From the NCBI RefSeq assembly GCF_017353175.1, contig NZ_JAFMYW010000002.1:558001-622000 (forward strand): a stretch of DNA of 64,000 bases, in the 5' to 3' direction. Positions within the stretch are counted from its first letter, which is position 1. Each line of letters opens with the position of its first letter. The position numbers were made by a program, and so were the translations under genes. The notes beneath the pieces are model-generated. The model was given only the letters and a program-made list of their open reading frames with translations, had not been told where the DNA came from and searched no databases. This document shows, in pieces, positions 34,566-43,093 of the stretch. Origin of the DNA: Fibrella forsythiae (lineage in GTDB: Bacteria; Bacteroidota; Bacteroidia; Cytophagales; Spirosomataceae).

Positions 34566-36278
34566 TCAAATGTTTTTCTTCTTCATTTCCTTCACGGCGA
34601 AATCGGCGGCGCGGGCGGTTAGGGCCATGTAGGTCAGTGATGGGTTCACGCACGACGCCGAGGTCATACAGGCCCCGTCTGTCACGAACACGTTTTTCAC
34701 CGCATGAAGCTGGTTGTTTCCGTTAACGACCGATGTTTTTGGGTCGCGACCCATACGGGCGGTGCCCATTTCGTGAATCGCCATGCCGAGGTACGAGCCC
34801 CTATCGTATGATTTCACGTTCTTCACGCCCGACTTCTCCAGCATTTCCTGAGCGTCGTTCATCATGTCGATCCGCATTTTGCGCTCGTTTTCTTTCAGCT
34901 CGGCGTTGAATACCACAAGCGGCATACCCCACTTGTCTTTCTCGGTCTTGTCGAGGTACATGTGGTTTTCATGATACGGCAACGTTTCGCCAAAACCACC
35001 CAGTCCCATTGTCCACGGACCGGGTTTGGTCAGTTCTTCTTTGTAATCGGCGCCAAAGCTCATCTCGGCCACGTTACGCTGCCATCCCTGCCGACTGCCG
35101 CCGCCCTGGTAGCCGAATCCGCGCAGGTAATCGCGTTTGTCGGAGCCGATGTTCCGGTAACGGGGCACGTAAATGCCGTTCGCCCGCCGGCCGATGTAGT
35201 ATTTGTCGAGATCACCGTCCCAGTCGCCCGAGGCACCAATGCGGAAATGATGATCCATCAGGTTATGGCCCAGTTCGCCCGAGTCGTTGCCCATACCGGT
35301 TGGAAAACGGTTCGACCTGGAGTTCAGCAACACAGCCGTTGACCCCAGCGTACTGCCACACACAAACACGATGCCGGCATAATACTCTTTGCTCTGAAGT
35401 GTAACGGCATCGGTGACCCGCACACCCGTTGCTTTTTTCTTGTTCTCGTCGTACATGATCTCGGTCACCACCGAATCGGGACGAAGCGTGAGCAGACCCG
35501 TTTTGGCTGCTGGCGGGAGTGTGCAGGACTGGGTGCTGAAATACGCCCCGAACGGACAGCCCAGCGAACATTTGTTTCGGTACTGGCACTGCGCCCGGCC
35601 AACGCCCGTCTGCGCCTGACCCGCCTTCGAGAGGTTGGCCACCCGGCCGATGGTCATGGTACGGCCGGGGAAGTTTTTCTCGATCCGTTTCCGCACCTCT
35701 TTTTCCACGCAGTACATCTCCATTGGCGGCAAAAACTCACTGTCGGGCAACTGTGGCAGGTTTAGCTTTTCACCCGAAATGCCCACGAATTTCTCGACGT
35801 ACGAATACCAGGGAGCCACATCTTTATACCGGATAGGCCAGTCAACGGCAATGCCGTCTTTGAGGTTGGCTTCGAAGTCGATGTCGCTCAGCCGGTAACT
35901 TTGCCGCCCCCACATAATAGATTTACCGCCCACGATGTTTGGCCGATACCAATCGAATCGCTTTTCTTCTTTGTAGAGCGAGTCGGTATCTTTCATCCAG
36001 TAGTTCTGGGTCATCTCGTTATACGGGTAATCGCGCGCCAGTTTTGGGTGCGACTCTTTCTGATCCATCGTCAGGCGACCGTTATACTTTGTCTGCCACG
36101 GGTCTTTCATGGCGTATTCGTAGTCGGTGACGTGTTCGAGCTGGTGCCCTTTTTCGAGCATCAATACCCGTAACCCTTTTTCGGTCAGTTCTTTAGAGGC
36201 CCAACCGCCGGAAATGCCCGACCCTATGACAATGGCATCGTAGGTCTGGTCTTTTATAGAATCAATGTTTAAGTACAT
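34566..36278 (-). CDS. GMC family oxidoreductase
   Basis: A 570-aa FAD enzyme. N-terminal dinucleotide fold VIGSGISGGWASKELTEKG, MLEKGH; NIVGGKSIMWGRQSYR (GMC signature); a cysteine-bearing YRNKCSLGCPFGA; VCGSTLGSTAVLL; and C-terminal AIHEMGTARMG and ASCVNPSLTYMAL with the catalytic His/Asn region. With the gluconate-2-dehydrogenase subunit-3 partner upstream it resembles membrane- or periplasm-linked sugar dehydrogenases. It has no signal peptide of its own and may be exported with the Tat-carrying partner. Substrate unknown. Confidence 0.9.
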   Translation of the reverse strand: MYLNIDSIKDQTYDAIVIGSGISGGWASKELTEKGLRVLMLEKGHQLEHVTDYEYAMKDPWQTKYNGRLTMDQKESHPKLARDYPYNEMTQNYWMKDTDSLYKEEKRFDWYRPNIVGGKSIMWGRQSYRLSDIDFEANLKDGIAVDWPIRYKDVAPWYSYVEKFVGISGEKLNLPQLPDSEFLPPMEMYCVEKEVRKRIEKNFPGRTMTIGRVANLSKAGQAQTGVGRAQCQYRNKCSLGCPFGAYFSTQSCTLPPAAKTGLLTLRPDSVVTEIMYDENKKKATGVRVTDAVTLQSKEYYAGIVFVCGSTLGSTAVLLNSRSNRFPTGMGNDSGELGHNLMDHHFRIGASGDWDGDLDKYYIGRRANGIYVPRYRNIGSDKRDYLRGFGYQGGGSRQGWQRNVAEMSFGADYKEELTKPGPWTMGLGGFGETLPYHENHMYLDKTEKDKWGMPLVVFNAELKENERKMRIDMMNDAQEMLEKSGVKNVKSYDRGSYLGMAIHEMGTARMGRDPKTSVVNGNNQLHAVKNVFVTDGACMTSASCVNPSLTYMALTARAADFAVKEMKKKNI

Positions 36279-36296
36279 GTCTGAAGTGAGTTGTCT

Positions 36297-36380
36297 GTTT
36301 ACTGTTTACGGTTTGCTGTTGCGCTGCTAATTCAACAACACGTGCCTAAGCAGCGCAACAGCAAACCGTGAACAGTAAAC
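36297..36380. other. Long hairpin between the two dehydrogenase genes
   Basis: 32-nt arms (36297-36328 and 36349-36380) pair with one mismatch around a 20-nt loop. The arms are made of ctgtttac/gtttgctgtt-like simple sequence. It sits in the 109-bp gap between the subunit-3 gene and the GMC gene, with a short A/T-run beside it, so it may reduce read-through into the GMC gene. A similar element lies at 53353-53456. Confidence 0.7.
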
Positions 36381-36387
36381 GGTTTTT

Positions 36388-36918
36388 TTAGATCGCCCAG
36401 GTCTTCTGGCCGGGTTTCATGGGCATACAGCCGTTGAACTGGCCGGGAATGGGCAGGTATTCGAGGGCTTTGGTTGCACCAATTTCAGACGTGAAGTAGC
36501 CGGTGGTGGTCAGCTCTTTCATGCGCAGGAAAAATGGTTTGTCGGTAGTCATTGTCTGCCTGACCATGTCAATTTTTTGAGCCGGGTCGAGCGCGGCAAA
36601 ACCTTTACCAAACTTGGTTTTGCTATCACCATCCAGCTTGGCCAGCCCGGTATAGAATTGTTCCTGATCTGCCTGAGGGTAACAGTCGCGCATGACGCGA
36701 ACGATGAATTTTTCGGCACCGGCCGCCTTGGCTCCCGGCGTGGTAGTGGTGGGTATAATCACATCGGCAACCTCGGCCAGCAAAGCTTCCTGCTCGGGCG
36801 AGACAGCTACACCCGGACCTGTGTTAATTACCCGCCCCATGGCCCCGGCCAGGGTAGGAGCCGACAGCACGCCCCCCATCATCAGGGCCGCTCGTTGAAT
36901 GGCTTCTCTACGTTTCAT
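36388..36918 (-). CDS. Gluconate 2-dehydrogenase subunit 3 family protein
   Basis: A 176-aa protein with a twin-arginine-like N-terminus (MKRREAIQRAALMMGGVLSAP), then the subunit-3 domain (EQEALLAEVADVIIPTT, PGAKAAGAEKFIVRVMRDC, TGYFTSEIGATKALEYLPIPG). Members form heteromers with GMC oxidoreductases and carry them across the membrane by the Tat route. It is the first gene of the pair; the GMC gene follows 109 bp downstream behind a long hairpin. Confidence 0.88.
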   Translation of the reverse strand: MKRREAIQRAALMMGGVLSAPTLAGAMGRVINTGPGVAVSPEQEALLAEVADVIIPTTTTPGAKAAGAEKFIVRVMRDCYPQADQEQFYTGLAKLDGDSKTKFGKGFAALDPAQKIDMVRQTMTTDKPFFLRMKELTTTGYFTSEIGATKALEYLPIPGQFNGCMPMKPGQKTWAI

Positions 36919-37369
36919 AAATAGAAAGATACTGTTTGCCGTTAAAAGGCCTGAATGGGAGATTTACTCGTCATATCGACGAAATATTTCTACGGTGAGC
37001 GAAACGAGGGTATTGATTTTCAGCTGAAAGGGCGTCAAAATGCCTTTCAATGGCTGATGATGCCCAGAAGATACGCGACGGATAAAGAGAGGCCAGTCAA
37101 GGTGTAGCGCCGGGACGGTGATAGACATACTGCGCACTATATTTATTATTTATTTCTATTATTTTCATTTGCTTTCATTTATTGAAGAAAACTTTACATT
37201 TGCAATGAATTAACTGTACTTATAGCATTTATCTGGCCACGACAACAGGTAATCGTCAGCCTGGATAGGTCTGAAGTCGGTTTTTGAAAAACAAACGAAA
37301 CTGTCGGGGCTTGCCCGGGCGTACCGCCGCCACGTACTGAAGCCCTAATCAATAGCCAATTGAGCGCAT
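36919..37369. other. Divergent intergenic region (451 bp)
   Basis: It separates the GMC pair (minus) from the sugar cluster (plus). A candidate plus-strand promoter is at 37168-37202. A 54-codon minus-strand frame at 36964-37128 (beginning MSITVPALHLDWPLFIRR) lies just upstream of the subunit-3 gene, but I cannot support it as a gene. No other feature seen. Confidence 0.5.
37168..37202 (+). promoter_or_regulatory. Candidate promoter of the sugar cluster
   Basis: TTTG at 37168-37171 and TACATTTG at 37195-37202 fit the Bacteroidota TTG...TAnnTTTG pattern with a 23-nt spacer, at the long end of the accepted range. The predicted leader to the isomerase ATG (37370) is about 160 nt, long enough for a regulator site or structured leader. 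Confidence 0.4.
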
Positions 37370-38788
37370 ATGAATGTGAGAACAACGGGCCCTATCTCGA
37401 TGGGGGTCATTATTGGGAATCGCGATTTCTTCCCCGATAAGTTGGTAGGCGAATGCCGGTCCGATTTGCTTGACGCCTTCGGGAAAGTGGGCATCAAACC
37501 CATAATGCTCGATGAGGCTGCTACCAAACTCGGTGGTGTTGAAACGTTTCAGGAAGCACAGAAATGCGCTGAGCTATTTCGCCGGCATGCCGATGAGATC
37601 ATGGGTATACTCGTGGTACTGCCCAACTTCGGCGACGAAAAAGGCGTGGCCGAAACGCTGAAACTAGCCCACTTAGACGTACCCGTACTCATTCAGGCCT
37701 ATCCCGACGACCTGAACCGCATGGATGTGGCCCGGCGGCGCGATGCGTGGTGTGGCAAAATATCAGTCTGTAACAACCTTTACCAGTTCGGCATCAAGTA
37801 TTCACTGACGACCAAACACGTTGTTCATCCGTCGGACCCCAGCTTTGCAGCGGACCTCAAAAACTTCATGGGCATTTGCCGGGTCGTGAAAGGCCTGCGC
37901 AATGTGCGGATCGGAGCCATTGGAGCACGTCCGGGCGCGTTTAATACGGTTCGCTACAGCGAGAAAATCCTGCAACGCAATGGTATTTCGGTCGTTACCG
38001 TCGACCTCTCGCATATTCTGGGCGTTGCCAACAAACTAACCGCCGCTGATCAGCCGGTAAAAGACCGGCTCGACGCCATTCGGGCTTATACGCCCACCGG
38101 ACGCACACCCGATGATAAACTGGTACAGATTGCCAAGCTCGACGTGGTACTCAATGACTTCATGCTTGAACACGCCCTTGATGCTACGGCTATTCAGTGC
38201 TGGACCTCACTGCAACAGAATTACGGCTGCAACGTCTGCACGAGCATGAGTATCATGAGCGAGAATATGCTGCCCAGCGCCTGCGAGGTAGATGTGACCG
38301 GTACGCTGAGCATGTACGCCATGCAACTGGCTTCGGGTTCGCCAAGCGCACTGGTCGATTGGAACAACAATTACGCCGCCGACGACGACAAATGTGTGCT
38401 GTTCCACTGCGGCAACTGGGCCAAGTCGTTCCTGCCCGATATTGAAATCAGCACCGCCCCGATTCTGGGAACAACAGTTGGCGAAGAAAACACCTACGGT
38501 GCCCTGGCGGGACGTACCCCGGCCAGTGCCCTCACCTACGGGCGTATCAGCACCGACGATTCAAAGGGCATTATGAAAGCCTACATTGGTGAAGGCCGCC
38601 TGACCGATGACGCCCTTAACACCTTCGGCAACCGGGCGGTAGCGCAGATCGATAACCTGCAGGGCCTGATGCAGTACGTTTGCCGCAACGGGTTTGAGCA
38701 CCACGTGGTGATGAACGCATCGAAAACGGCTGATGTCCTGAAAGAAGCGATGGAGAACTACATGGGCTGGGAGGTACATCAGCATTGA
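37370..38788 (+). CDS. L-fucose/L-arabinose isomerase-family sugar isomerase
   Basis: A 472-aa cytoplasmic protein with the fold pattern of FucI/AraA-like isomerases: ETFQEAQKCAELFRRHADEIMGILVVLPNFGDEKG, PVLIQAYPDD, VRIGAIGARPGAFNTVRYSEK, ALDATAIQCWTSLQQ, SACEVDVTGTLSMYAMQLASG, and FHCGNWAKS toward the end. The acidic residue in CEVDV and the His in FHCGN are likely metal or catalytic ligands. It would convert an aldose to a ketose. First gene of the sugar cluster, so it probably makes the ketose that the FGGY kinase and split transketolase then use. Confidence 0.82.
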   Translation: MNVRTTGPISMGVIIGNRDFFPDKLVGECRSDLLDAFGKVGIKPIMLDEAATKLGGVETFQEAQKCAELFRRHADEIMGILVVLPNFGDEKGVAETLKLAHLDVPVLIQAYPDDLNRMDVARRRDAWCGKISVCNNLYQFGIKYSLTTKHVVHPSDPSFAADLKNFMGICRVVKGLRNVRIGAIGARPGAFNTVRYSEKILQRNGISVVTVDLSHILGVANKLTAADQPVKDRLDAIRAYTPTGRTPDDKLVQIAKLDVVLNDFMLEHALDATAIQCWTSLQQNYGCNVCTSMSIMSENMLPSACEVDVTGTLSMYAMQLASGSPSALVDWNNNYAADDDKCVLFHCGNWAKSFLPDIEISTAPILGTTVGEENTYGALAGRTPASALTYGRISTDDSKGIMKAYIGEGRLTDDALNTFGNRAVAQIDNLQGLMQYVCRNGFEHHVVMNASKTADVLKEAMENYMGWEVHQH

Positions 38789-38805
38789 TCGGACAGGAAA
38801 CGGAG

Positions 38806-39693
38806 ATGAAACAGCTAATAGGTATACTGCTGCTGCTGGCGGGGATGGCGCAGGCGCAACAGAAAGAAATCCGGCTCTACAATGGGCCTGCCCCCGGTTC
38901 AGAATCCTGGAAATGGGAGGAAAAACGGAATAATAAAAACGCCATCAACCTGATGACGGTCTTCAACGTGGTTAATCCGACGCTGACCGTTTTTCCGGCT
39001 GACCCGGCCCTTGCTACGGGGGCATCGGTTATTATTTGTCCGGGAGGCGGCTTTCATTTTCTATCGATCAACAGCGAAGGTAATGATGCCGCTACCTGGT
39101 TGGCAAAACGCGGCATCACGGCTTTTGTATTGAAATACAGGACCGCACATATCAATACCGACGACCCGTTTGCCGACATGATGGCAGGCATCAACGGCCC
39201 GCGTAAAGCCGAATGGGACGCCGAAAATAAAGCCACTATCCCCCTGTCGGTGGCTGATGGAAAGGCCGCCATTGCCTACGTTCGCCAGCACGCCGCCGAA
39301 TTGGGCGTTGCTCCTGACAAAATCGGGATTATGGGGTTTTCGGCGGGCGGCACCGTTACGGCTTCAGCCGCTTTTGGCTATACGCCCGAAAACCGCCCGG
39401 CTTTTGTGGCACCCGTTTACGCGTATATGCCGGCCAGTCTGCGCGGTACGGTAGCCGCCGATGCGCCGCCCCTGTTTGTGGCCTGTGCTTCAGATGACCA
39501 ACTGAGTTTGGCGCCACACAGCGTGGAACTGTATAGCCAGTGGCTAGCTGCCAAACGCCCCGCCGAACTGCATTTGTATGAAAAAGGCGGTCATGGGTTT
39601 GGTATGGACAAACACAACCTGCCCACCGACACCTGGATTGACCGGTTTGCCGATTGGCTGCAGCTTCAGGGATTCATAAAGGCCAAACAATAA
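38806..39693 (+). CDS. Secreted alpha/beta-hydrolase, acetyl-xylan-esterase-like
   Basis: 295 aa from ATG 38806, which has an aggaaacggag stretch just upstream; the TTG at 38785 is disfavoured. Signal peptide MKQLIGILLLLAGMAQAQ. Catalytic triad visible: nucleophile in GFSAGG (with ICPGGGFHFL oxyanion region before it), Asp in ASDDQL, His in GGHGFG. Similar secreted esterases remove acetyl groups from plant polysaccharides. In this cluster it may deacetylate a glycoside before uptake of the sugar. Confidence 0.85.
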   Translation: MKQLIGILLLLAGMAQAQQKEIRLYNGPAPGSESWKWEEKRNNKNAINLMTVFNVVNPTLTVFPADPALATGASVIICPGGGFHFLSINSEGNDAATWLAKRGITAFVLKYRTAHINTDDPFADMMAGINGPRKAEWDAENKATIPLSVADGKAAIAYVRQHAAELGVAPDKIGIMGFSAGGTVTASAAFGYTPENRPAFVAPVYAYMPASLRGTVAADAPPLFVACASDDQLSLAPHSVELYSQWLAAKRPAELHLYEKGGHGFGMDKHNLPTDTWIDRFADWLQLQGFIKAKQ

Positions 39694-39865
39694 CCCTGTC
39701 AATAGGTAAGGCCAGCCAGACAGGCACGATACACACAGCCACATACGGGTAAGCAGATAGTAGTGACGGGACAGGCTCCTTACTGTTATCGGATATGTGC
39801 CATTTCACTACCTGTATCCGGACGCAAATTGTCTGGTTCTGGTTTATTTTTCGGAACAGTACCTC

Positions 39866-40672
39866 ATGAATACCAACGAGTTAGTTCGAAAGTCGGTGGA
39901 GTACCGACGGAAGATTCTGAAATACATTGTAGGGGCTAATGCCGGGCACACGGGCGGCAGTCTGTCATGTATTGATGTATTGAATGTGCTGTACAACAAC
40001 GTGTTGAACGTCAGTCCCGAAACGGCAAAGTCGCCCACGCGTGATCGGTATATTCAGAGCAAAGGCCACACGGTCGAGGCACTCTATGTGGTGTTAGCCG
40101 ATCAGGGGTTCTTCCCCGAATCGGATCTGGAAACGCTCTGCCAGTACAAGTCACACTACATCGGCCACCCAACGAAGAAAATCAATGGCGTAGAGCAAAA
40201 TACCGGCTCGCTGGGGCACGGGCTATCGCTGAGCGTTGGCACGGCCATATCGGCCAAACTCGACGACCTCGATTTTCGGGTCTTTACGCTACTGGGCGAT
40301 GGTGAATTGCCCGAAGGCTCAAACTGGGAGGCCGCCCTGCTGGCGTCGCACTACAAGCTGGACAACCTCTGCGCCATTGTCGATAAAAACACACTCCAAA
40401 TATCCGGTCCTACGGCCGACGTCTGTAACACGGACCCGCTCGACGATAAGTTTGACGCCTTCGGCTGGGCGGTGCGCCACGTTGACGGTCACGATTTCGA
40501 CGCCCTGCAAGCCGCGTTCGATGCGCTGCCTTTTCAAGCCGGTAAGCCGAGCCTGATCATTGCCCATACCGTAAAAGGGAAGGGCGTCAGCTTCATGGAA
40601 AACCAGCTGAAATGGCACCACGGCGTGCCAAACCCGGCACAGTACGAACAGGCGATGAGTGAATTAATCTAG
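39866..40672 (+). CDS. Transketolase N-terminal (TPP-binding) subunit
   Basis: 268 aa from ATG 39866 (MNTNELVRKSVEYRRK); an upstream frame from 39797 has no domain content. It carries GHTGGSLSCIDVL, SKGHTVEALY, GSLGHGLSLSVG and the TPP motif GDGELPEGSNWEAALLASHYKLDN through to VDKN. This is the first half of a transketolase, encoded separately from the second half. Split transketolases of this type act in specialised sugar pathways, with the partner at 40748. Confidence 0.92.
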   Translation: MNTNELVRKSVEYRRKILKYIVGANAGHTGGSLSCIDVLNVLYNNVLNVSPETAKSPTRDRYIQSKGHTVEALYVVLADQGFFPESDLETLCQYKSHYIGHPTKKINGVEQNTGSLGHGLSLSVGTAISAKLDDLDFRVFTLLGDGELPEGSNWEAALLASHYKLDNLCAIVDKNTLQISGPTADVCNTDPLDDKFDAFGWAVRHVDGHDFDALQAAFDALPFQAGKPSLIIAHTVKGKGVSFMENQLKWHHGVPNPAQYEQAMSELI

Positions 40673-40726
40673 TTGCTTTCGCTAGCATAACCCCCGCCCT
40701 AAAGGGAGCTATGCAAGCGAAAGCAA
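40673..40726. other. Hairpin between the two transketolase subunit genes
   Basis: Arms 40673-40689 (ttgctttcgctagcata) and 40710-40726 pair at 16 of 17 positions, with an inner cccgccct/agggag pairing. It begins at the stop codon of the N-terminal subunit gene. No T-run follows, so it looks more like an mRNA-stability or processing element than a full terminator. Confidence 0.6.
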
Positions 40727-40747
40727 TTACTCCAACTACTTAAAACA

Positions 40748-41719
40748 ATGGGAGACGTTATAACGACAACATCAGCAACGTACCTGGCGAATCTGGATGT
40801 TTTTTCAGGTACGTTGCAGAAACTGGCCGCGACGAATCGAAACCTGCTCGTAGTGACCAGCGATTCGCGGGGCTCGGGAAAGCTCGTTCCGTTCGCGCAG
40901 AACTACCCGAAGCAGTTGATCGAGGTCGGCATTGCCGAGCAGAACCTGGTTGGTGTTGCGGCCGGGCTGGCCTCAACGGGTAAGAACGTATTCGCCGTTT
41001 CGCCAGCCTGCTTTCTGACGGCGCGCTCGTTCGAGCAGATTAAAACCGACGTGGCGTATTCCAATAACCCCGTTCGGCTGGTGGGCATCAGCGCGGGGGT
41101 TAGCTACGGCGCGCTGGGGTCAACGCATCACAGCCTGCACGATTTTGCGGCACTTCGGGCGGTAAACAACCTGACCATCGTAGCTCCCGCCGATAATTTT
41201 GAATCGGAGCAGGCCATTCGGCAGGCGGCTGAACTGGATACACCCATTTATATCCGCTTCGGCAAAAAGCCGATGCCACTGCTGACCGAAGCCAACTGCC
41301 CGTTTGAACTTGGAAAGGGCCGGTTGGTACGCCAGGGAGACGATCTCGTTCTCATCGCCACGGGCGAAACAGTATACCCGGCGTTGCAGGCAGCGCGGCA
41401 CCTCGACAACGTGCACGGTATTCAGGCGTCGGTGGTCAGTATGCACACGATCAAGCCGCTCGATTATGAGTTGCTGGCAAGGGTTGCGGCCAAAGGCAGC
41501 CCGATTGTTACGGTTGAAGAACACAGCATTTTTGGTGGTTTGGGCGAAGCATGCGCGTCGTTCCTGATGAGCAACGGCTATCGAAATCCATTCCGGATCA
41601 TGGGTATTCCTGATGAATACACCGTGACTGGTTCGCAGACAGAGATCATGGACCACTACGGCCTGTCTGAATCGGGTATTGCTGACAGGGCGCTGGCTTT
41701 ACTAAATAACCAGTCATGA
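40748..41719 (+). CDS. Transketolase C-terminal (pyrimidine-binding) subunit
   Basis: A 323-aa second half of transketolase: VTSDSRGSG, VGIAEQNLVGVAAGLASTGK with the catalytic glutamate, SAGVSYGALGSTHHSLHDFAALRA, IYIRFGKKP, and a C-terminal domain with HTIKPLD and VEEHSIFGGLGEA. It works with the upstream subunit to move two-carbon units between sugar phosphates. The gene opens with an inverted pair of the iterated motif (40775-40786 and 40806-40817). Confidence 0.92.
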   Translation: MGDVITTTSATYLANLDVFSGTLQKLAATNRNLLVVTSDSRGSGKLVPFAQNYPKQLIEVGIAEQNLVGVAAGLASTGKNVFAVSPACFLTARSFEQIKTDVAYSNNPVRLVGISAGVSYGALGSTHHSLHDFAALRAVNNLTIVAPADNFESEQAIRQAAELDTPIYIRFGKKPMPLLTEANCPFELGKGRLVRQGDDLVLIATGETVYPALQAARHLDNVHGIQASVVSMHTIKPLDYELLARVAAKGSPIVTVEEHSIFGGLGEACASFLMSNGYRNPFRIMGIPDEYTVTGSQTEIMDHYGLSESGIADRALALLNNQS

Positions 41720-42030
41720 AATCAGCACGGTTTCGCTGCCTGCGTAGACTGGTGTGCCAAACCCCACCAGGATGCCAATGACCGGTCTGAAGCAGGCAGG
41801 GCGCAGTGCTGAGTGCCGAAGTCGCTACCGATCCCAACGCAAAAGACTTAACGCTTAACTGGACGTACTCCCGAACGTTCGGGAGTACGTCCAAATGCAG
41901 CCTGAATGCCTTAGCTAAAGCTTCCCAAGTTGATACGCCCGAAACCGTGCATGGTATTCTGGCCACCACCAACAAGGAAACGCCCGCCCTGACGCGCTAC
42001 CAGCGAGTGATACTGACCGTGCATCCGTGA
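41720..42030 (+). pseudogene. Decayed remnant of a third DUF1593 (nucleoside-hydrolase-like) gene
   Basis: Directly after the transketolase stop, two pieces in different frames match the C-terminal part of the DUF1593 proteins encoded at 48118 and 49679. First, at about 41729-41790, GFAACVDWCAKPHQDAN corresponds to DFAARADWCVKPYKEAN. After a frame change, GAVLSAEVATDPNAKDLTLNW and a final ETPALTRYQRVILTVHP (to 42030) correspond to VTLSGSATDPDKDKLAYRWW and GTPALTRYQRVIVTVAN. The N-terminal 350 or so residues are missing. A 32-bp perfect palindrome lies inside it. Confidence 0.8.
41861..41892. repeat. Perfect 32-bp palindrome
   Basis: ggacgtactcccgaac (41861-41876) is followed immediately by its exact reverse complement (41877-41892), with no loop. 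It lies within the DUF1593 remnant and 212 bp before the ABC-transporter binding-protein gene. The outer part contains gtac/acgt sequence like the iterated motif but as ACGTACT, not ACGTACC. It could be an operator, a cruciform-forming site or a scar of an inverted duplication. Confidence 0.85.
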
Positions 42031-42103
42031 TACGTCGGCGTAGCATCCTGTAGGGCGGGGGCGAAGCCAGAGCAACCGAAGAAGTGATCCATCTCCTATA
42101 CTC

Positions 42104-43093
42104 ATGAACTCTCTCTTACACCTCCTGCAACTGACGTTCCGAAAGGTAGTACCGCCCCCAGGGGCACTCGGGCTCTTCTGCTGTATCGTGTTGTTCAGCG
42201 CGTGCCACTCCGCCAGTGATTCTGTGAATACACCGAAGAAAATGGCGGTGATCGTTTCAACGCTGAATAATCCGTGGTTTGTGGTGCTGGCGGAGTCGGC
42301 AGCGGCAGAGGCGAAATTGCTGGGGTACGAAACAAAGATCTTCGATTCGCAGAATAATACGGCGCTGGAGGCCGATCATGTAGAGAACGCCATTGTGTCG
42401 GGATTCAACGCCATTCTGCTGAATCCAACTGATTCCGACGGGTCGATTGTGAACGTGATGAAAGCGAAAGAAGCCGGACTGCCCGTCTTCTGCATGGACC
42501 GGGAGGTGAACGCATCAGGCGCGGCAACTGCCCAGATTCTGTCCGATAATTATTCGGGTTGCGTGGCCATCGGTGAAGATTTTGTGAAAGGGCTGAATAA
42601 GAAAGGGACCTACGTTGAAATTCTGGGGCTGGTGGGCGACAACAACACCTGGAACCGCTCGAAAGGCTTTCATAGCGTGGTGGATCGTTATCCCGGCCTG
42701 AAAATGGTTGCCCAGCAAAGCGCCGATTTCGACCGCAACAAAGCAATGGACGTGCTCGAATCTATGTTACAGGCTCACCCCGATATCAACGCGGTTTTTT
42801 GCGGTAATGATGCCATGGCGATGGGCGCGTATCAGGCCCTGGTTGCCGCCGGAAAAGCCAGTGATGTGGGCGTGTATGGCTTTGATGGGGCCGACGATGT
42901 GATGAATTCGATTCGAGACCGGAAGATCAAAGCAACGGGCATGCAGTCGCCACAGGTAATGGCCCAAACTGCCGCCCGCTACGCCGACGCGTACATCAAA
43001 GGAAAACGCGATTTTGCCCAGCGCGTGCCGGTGGCTGTTGAATTAGTGACCCAGAAAAATATTGCCGATTACCTAACTCTCACCCGGCCATGA
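42104..43093 (+). CDS. Ribose-type ABC transporter sugar-binding lipoprotein
   Basis: A 329-aa lipoprotein (lipobox LFSAC, near residue 35) of the RbsB family: KKMAVIVSTLNNPWFVVLAESAAAEAKLLGYE, GFNAILLNPTDSDG, GLPVFCMDREV, GDNNTWNRSKGF, INAVFCGNDAMAMGAYQAL and GVYGFDGADDVM. It captures a pentose- or polyol-like sugar in the periplasm and delivers it to the permease at 45492. Its stop overlaps the next start (ATGA). Confidence 0.92.
   Translation: MNSLLHLLQLTFRKVVPPPGALGLFCCIVLFSACHSASDSVNTPKKMAVIVSTLNNPWFVVLAESAAAEAKLLGYETKIFDSQNNTALEADHVENAIVSGFNAILLNPTDSDGSIVNVMKAKEAGLPVFCMDREVNASGAATAQILSDNYSGCVAIGEDFVKGLNKKGTYVEILGLVGDNNTWNRSKGFHSVVDRYPGLKMVAQQSADFDRNKAMDVLESMLQAHPDINAVFCGNDAMAMGAYQALVAAGKASDVGVYGFDGADDVMNSIRDRKIKATGMQSPQVMAQTAARYADAYIKGKRDFAQRVPVAVELVTQKNIADYLTLTRP

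Noticed and set aside
36964-37128. 54-codon minus-strand frame before the gluconate-dehydrogenase-subunit-3 gene
   Set aside because: It has some coding-like composition, but there is no recognised motif, no start-site support and no way to test conservation here.
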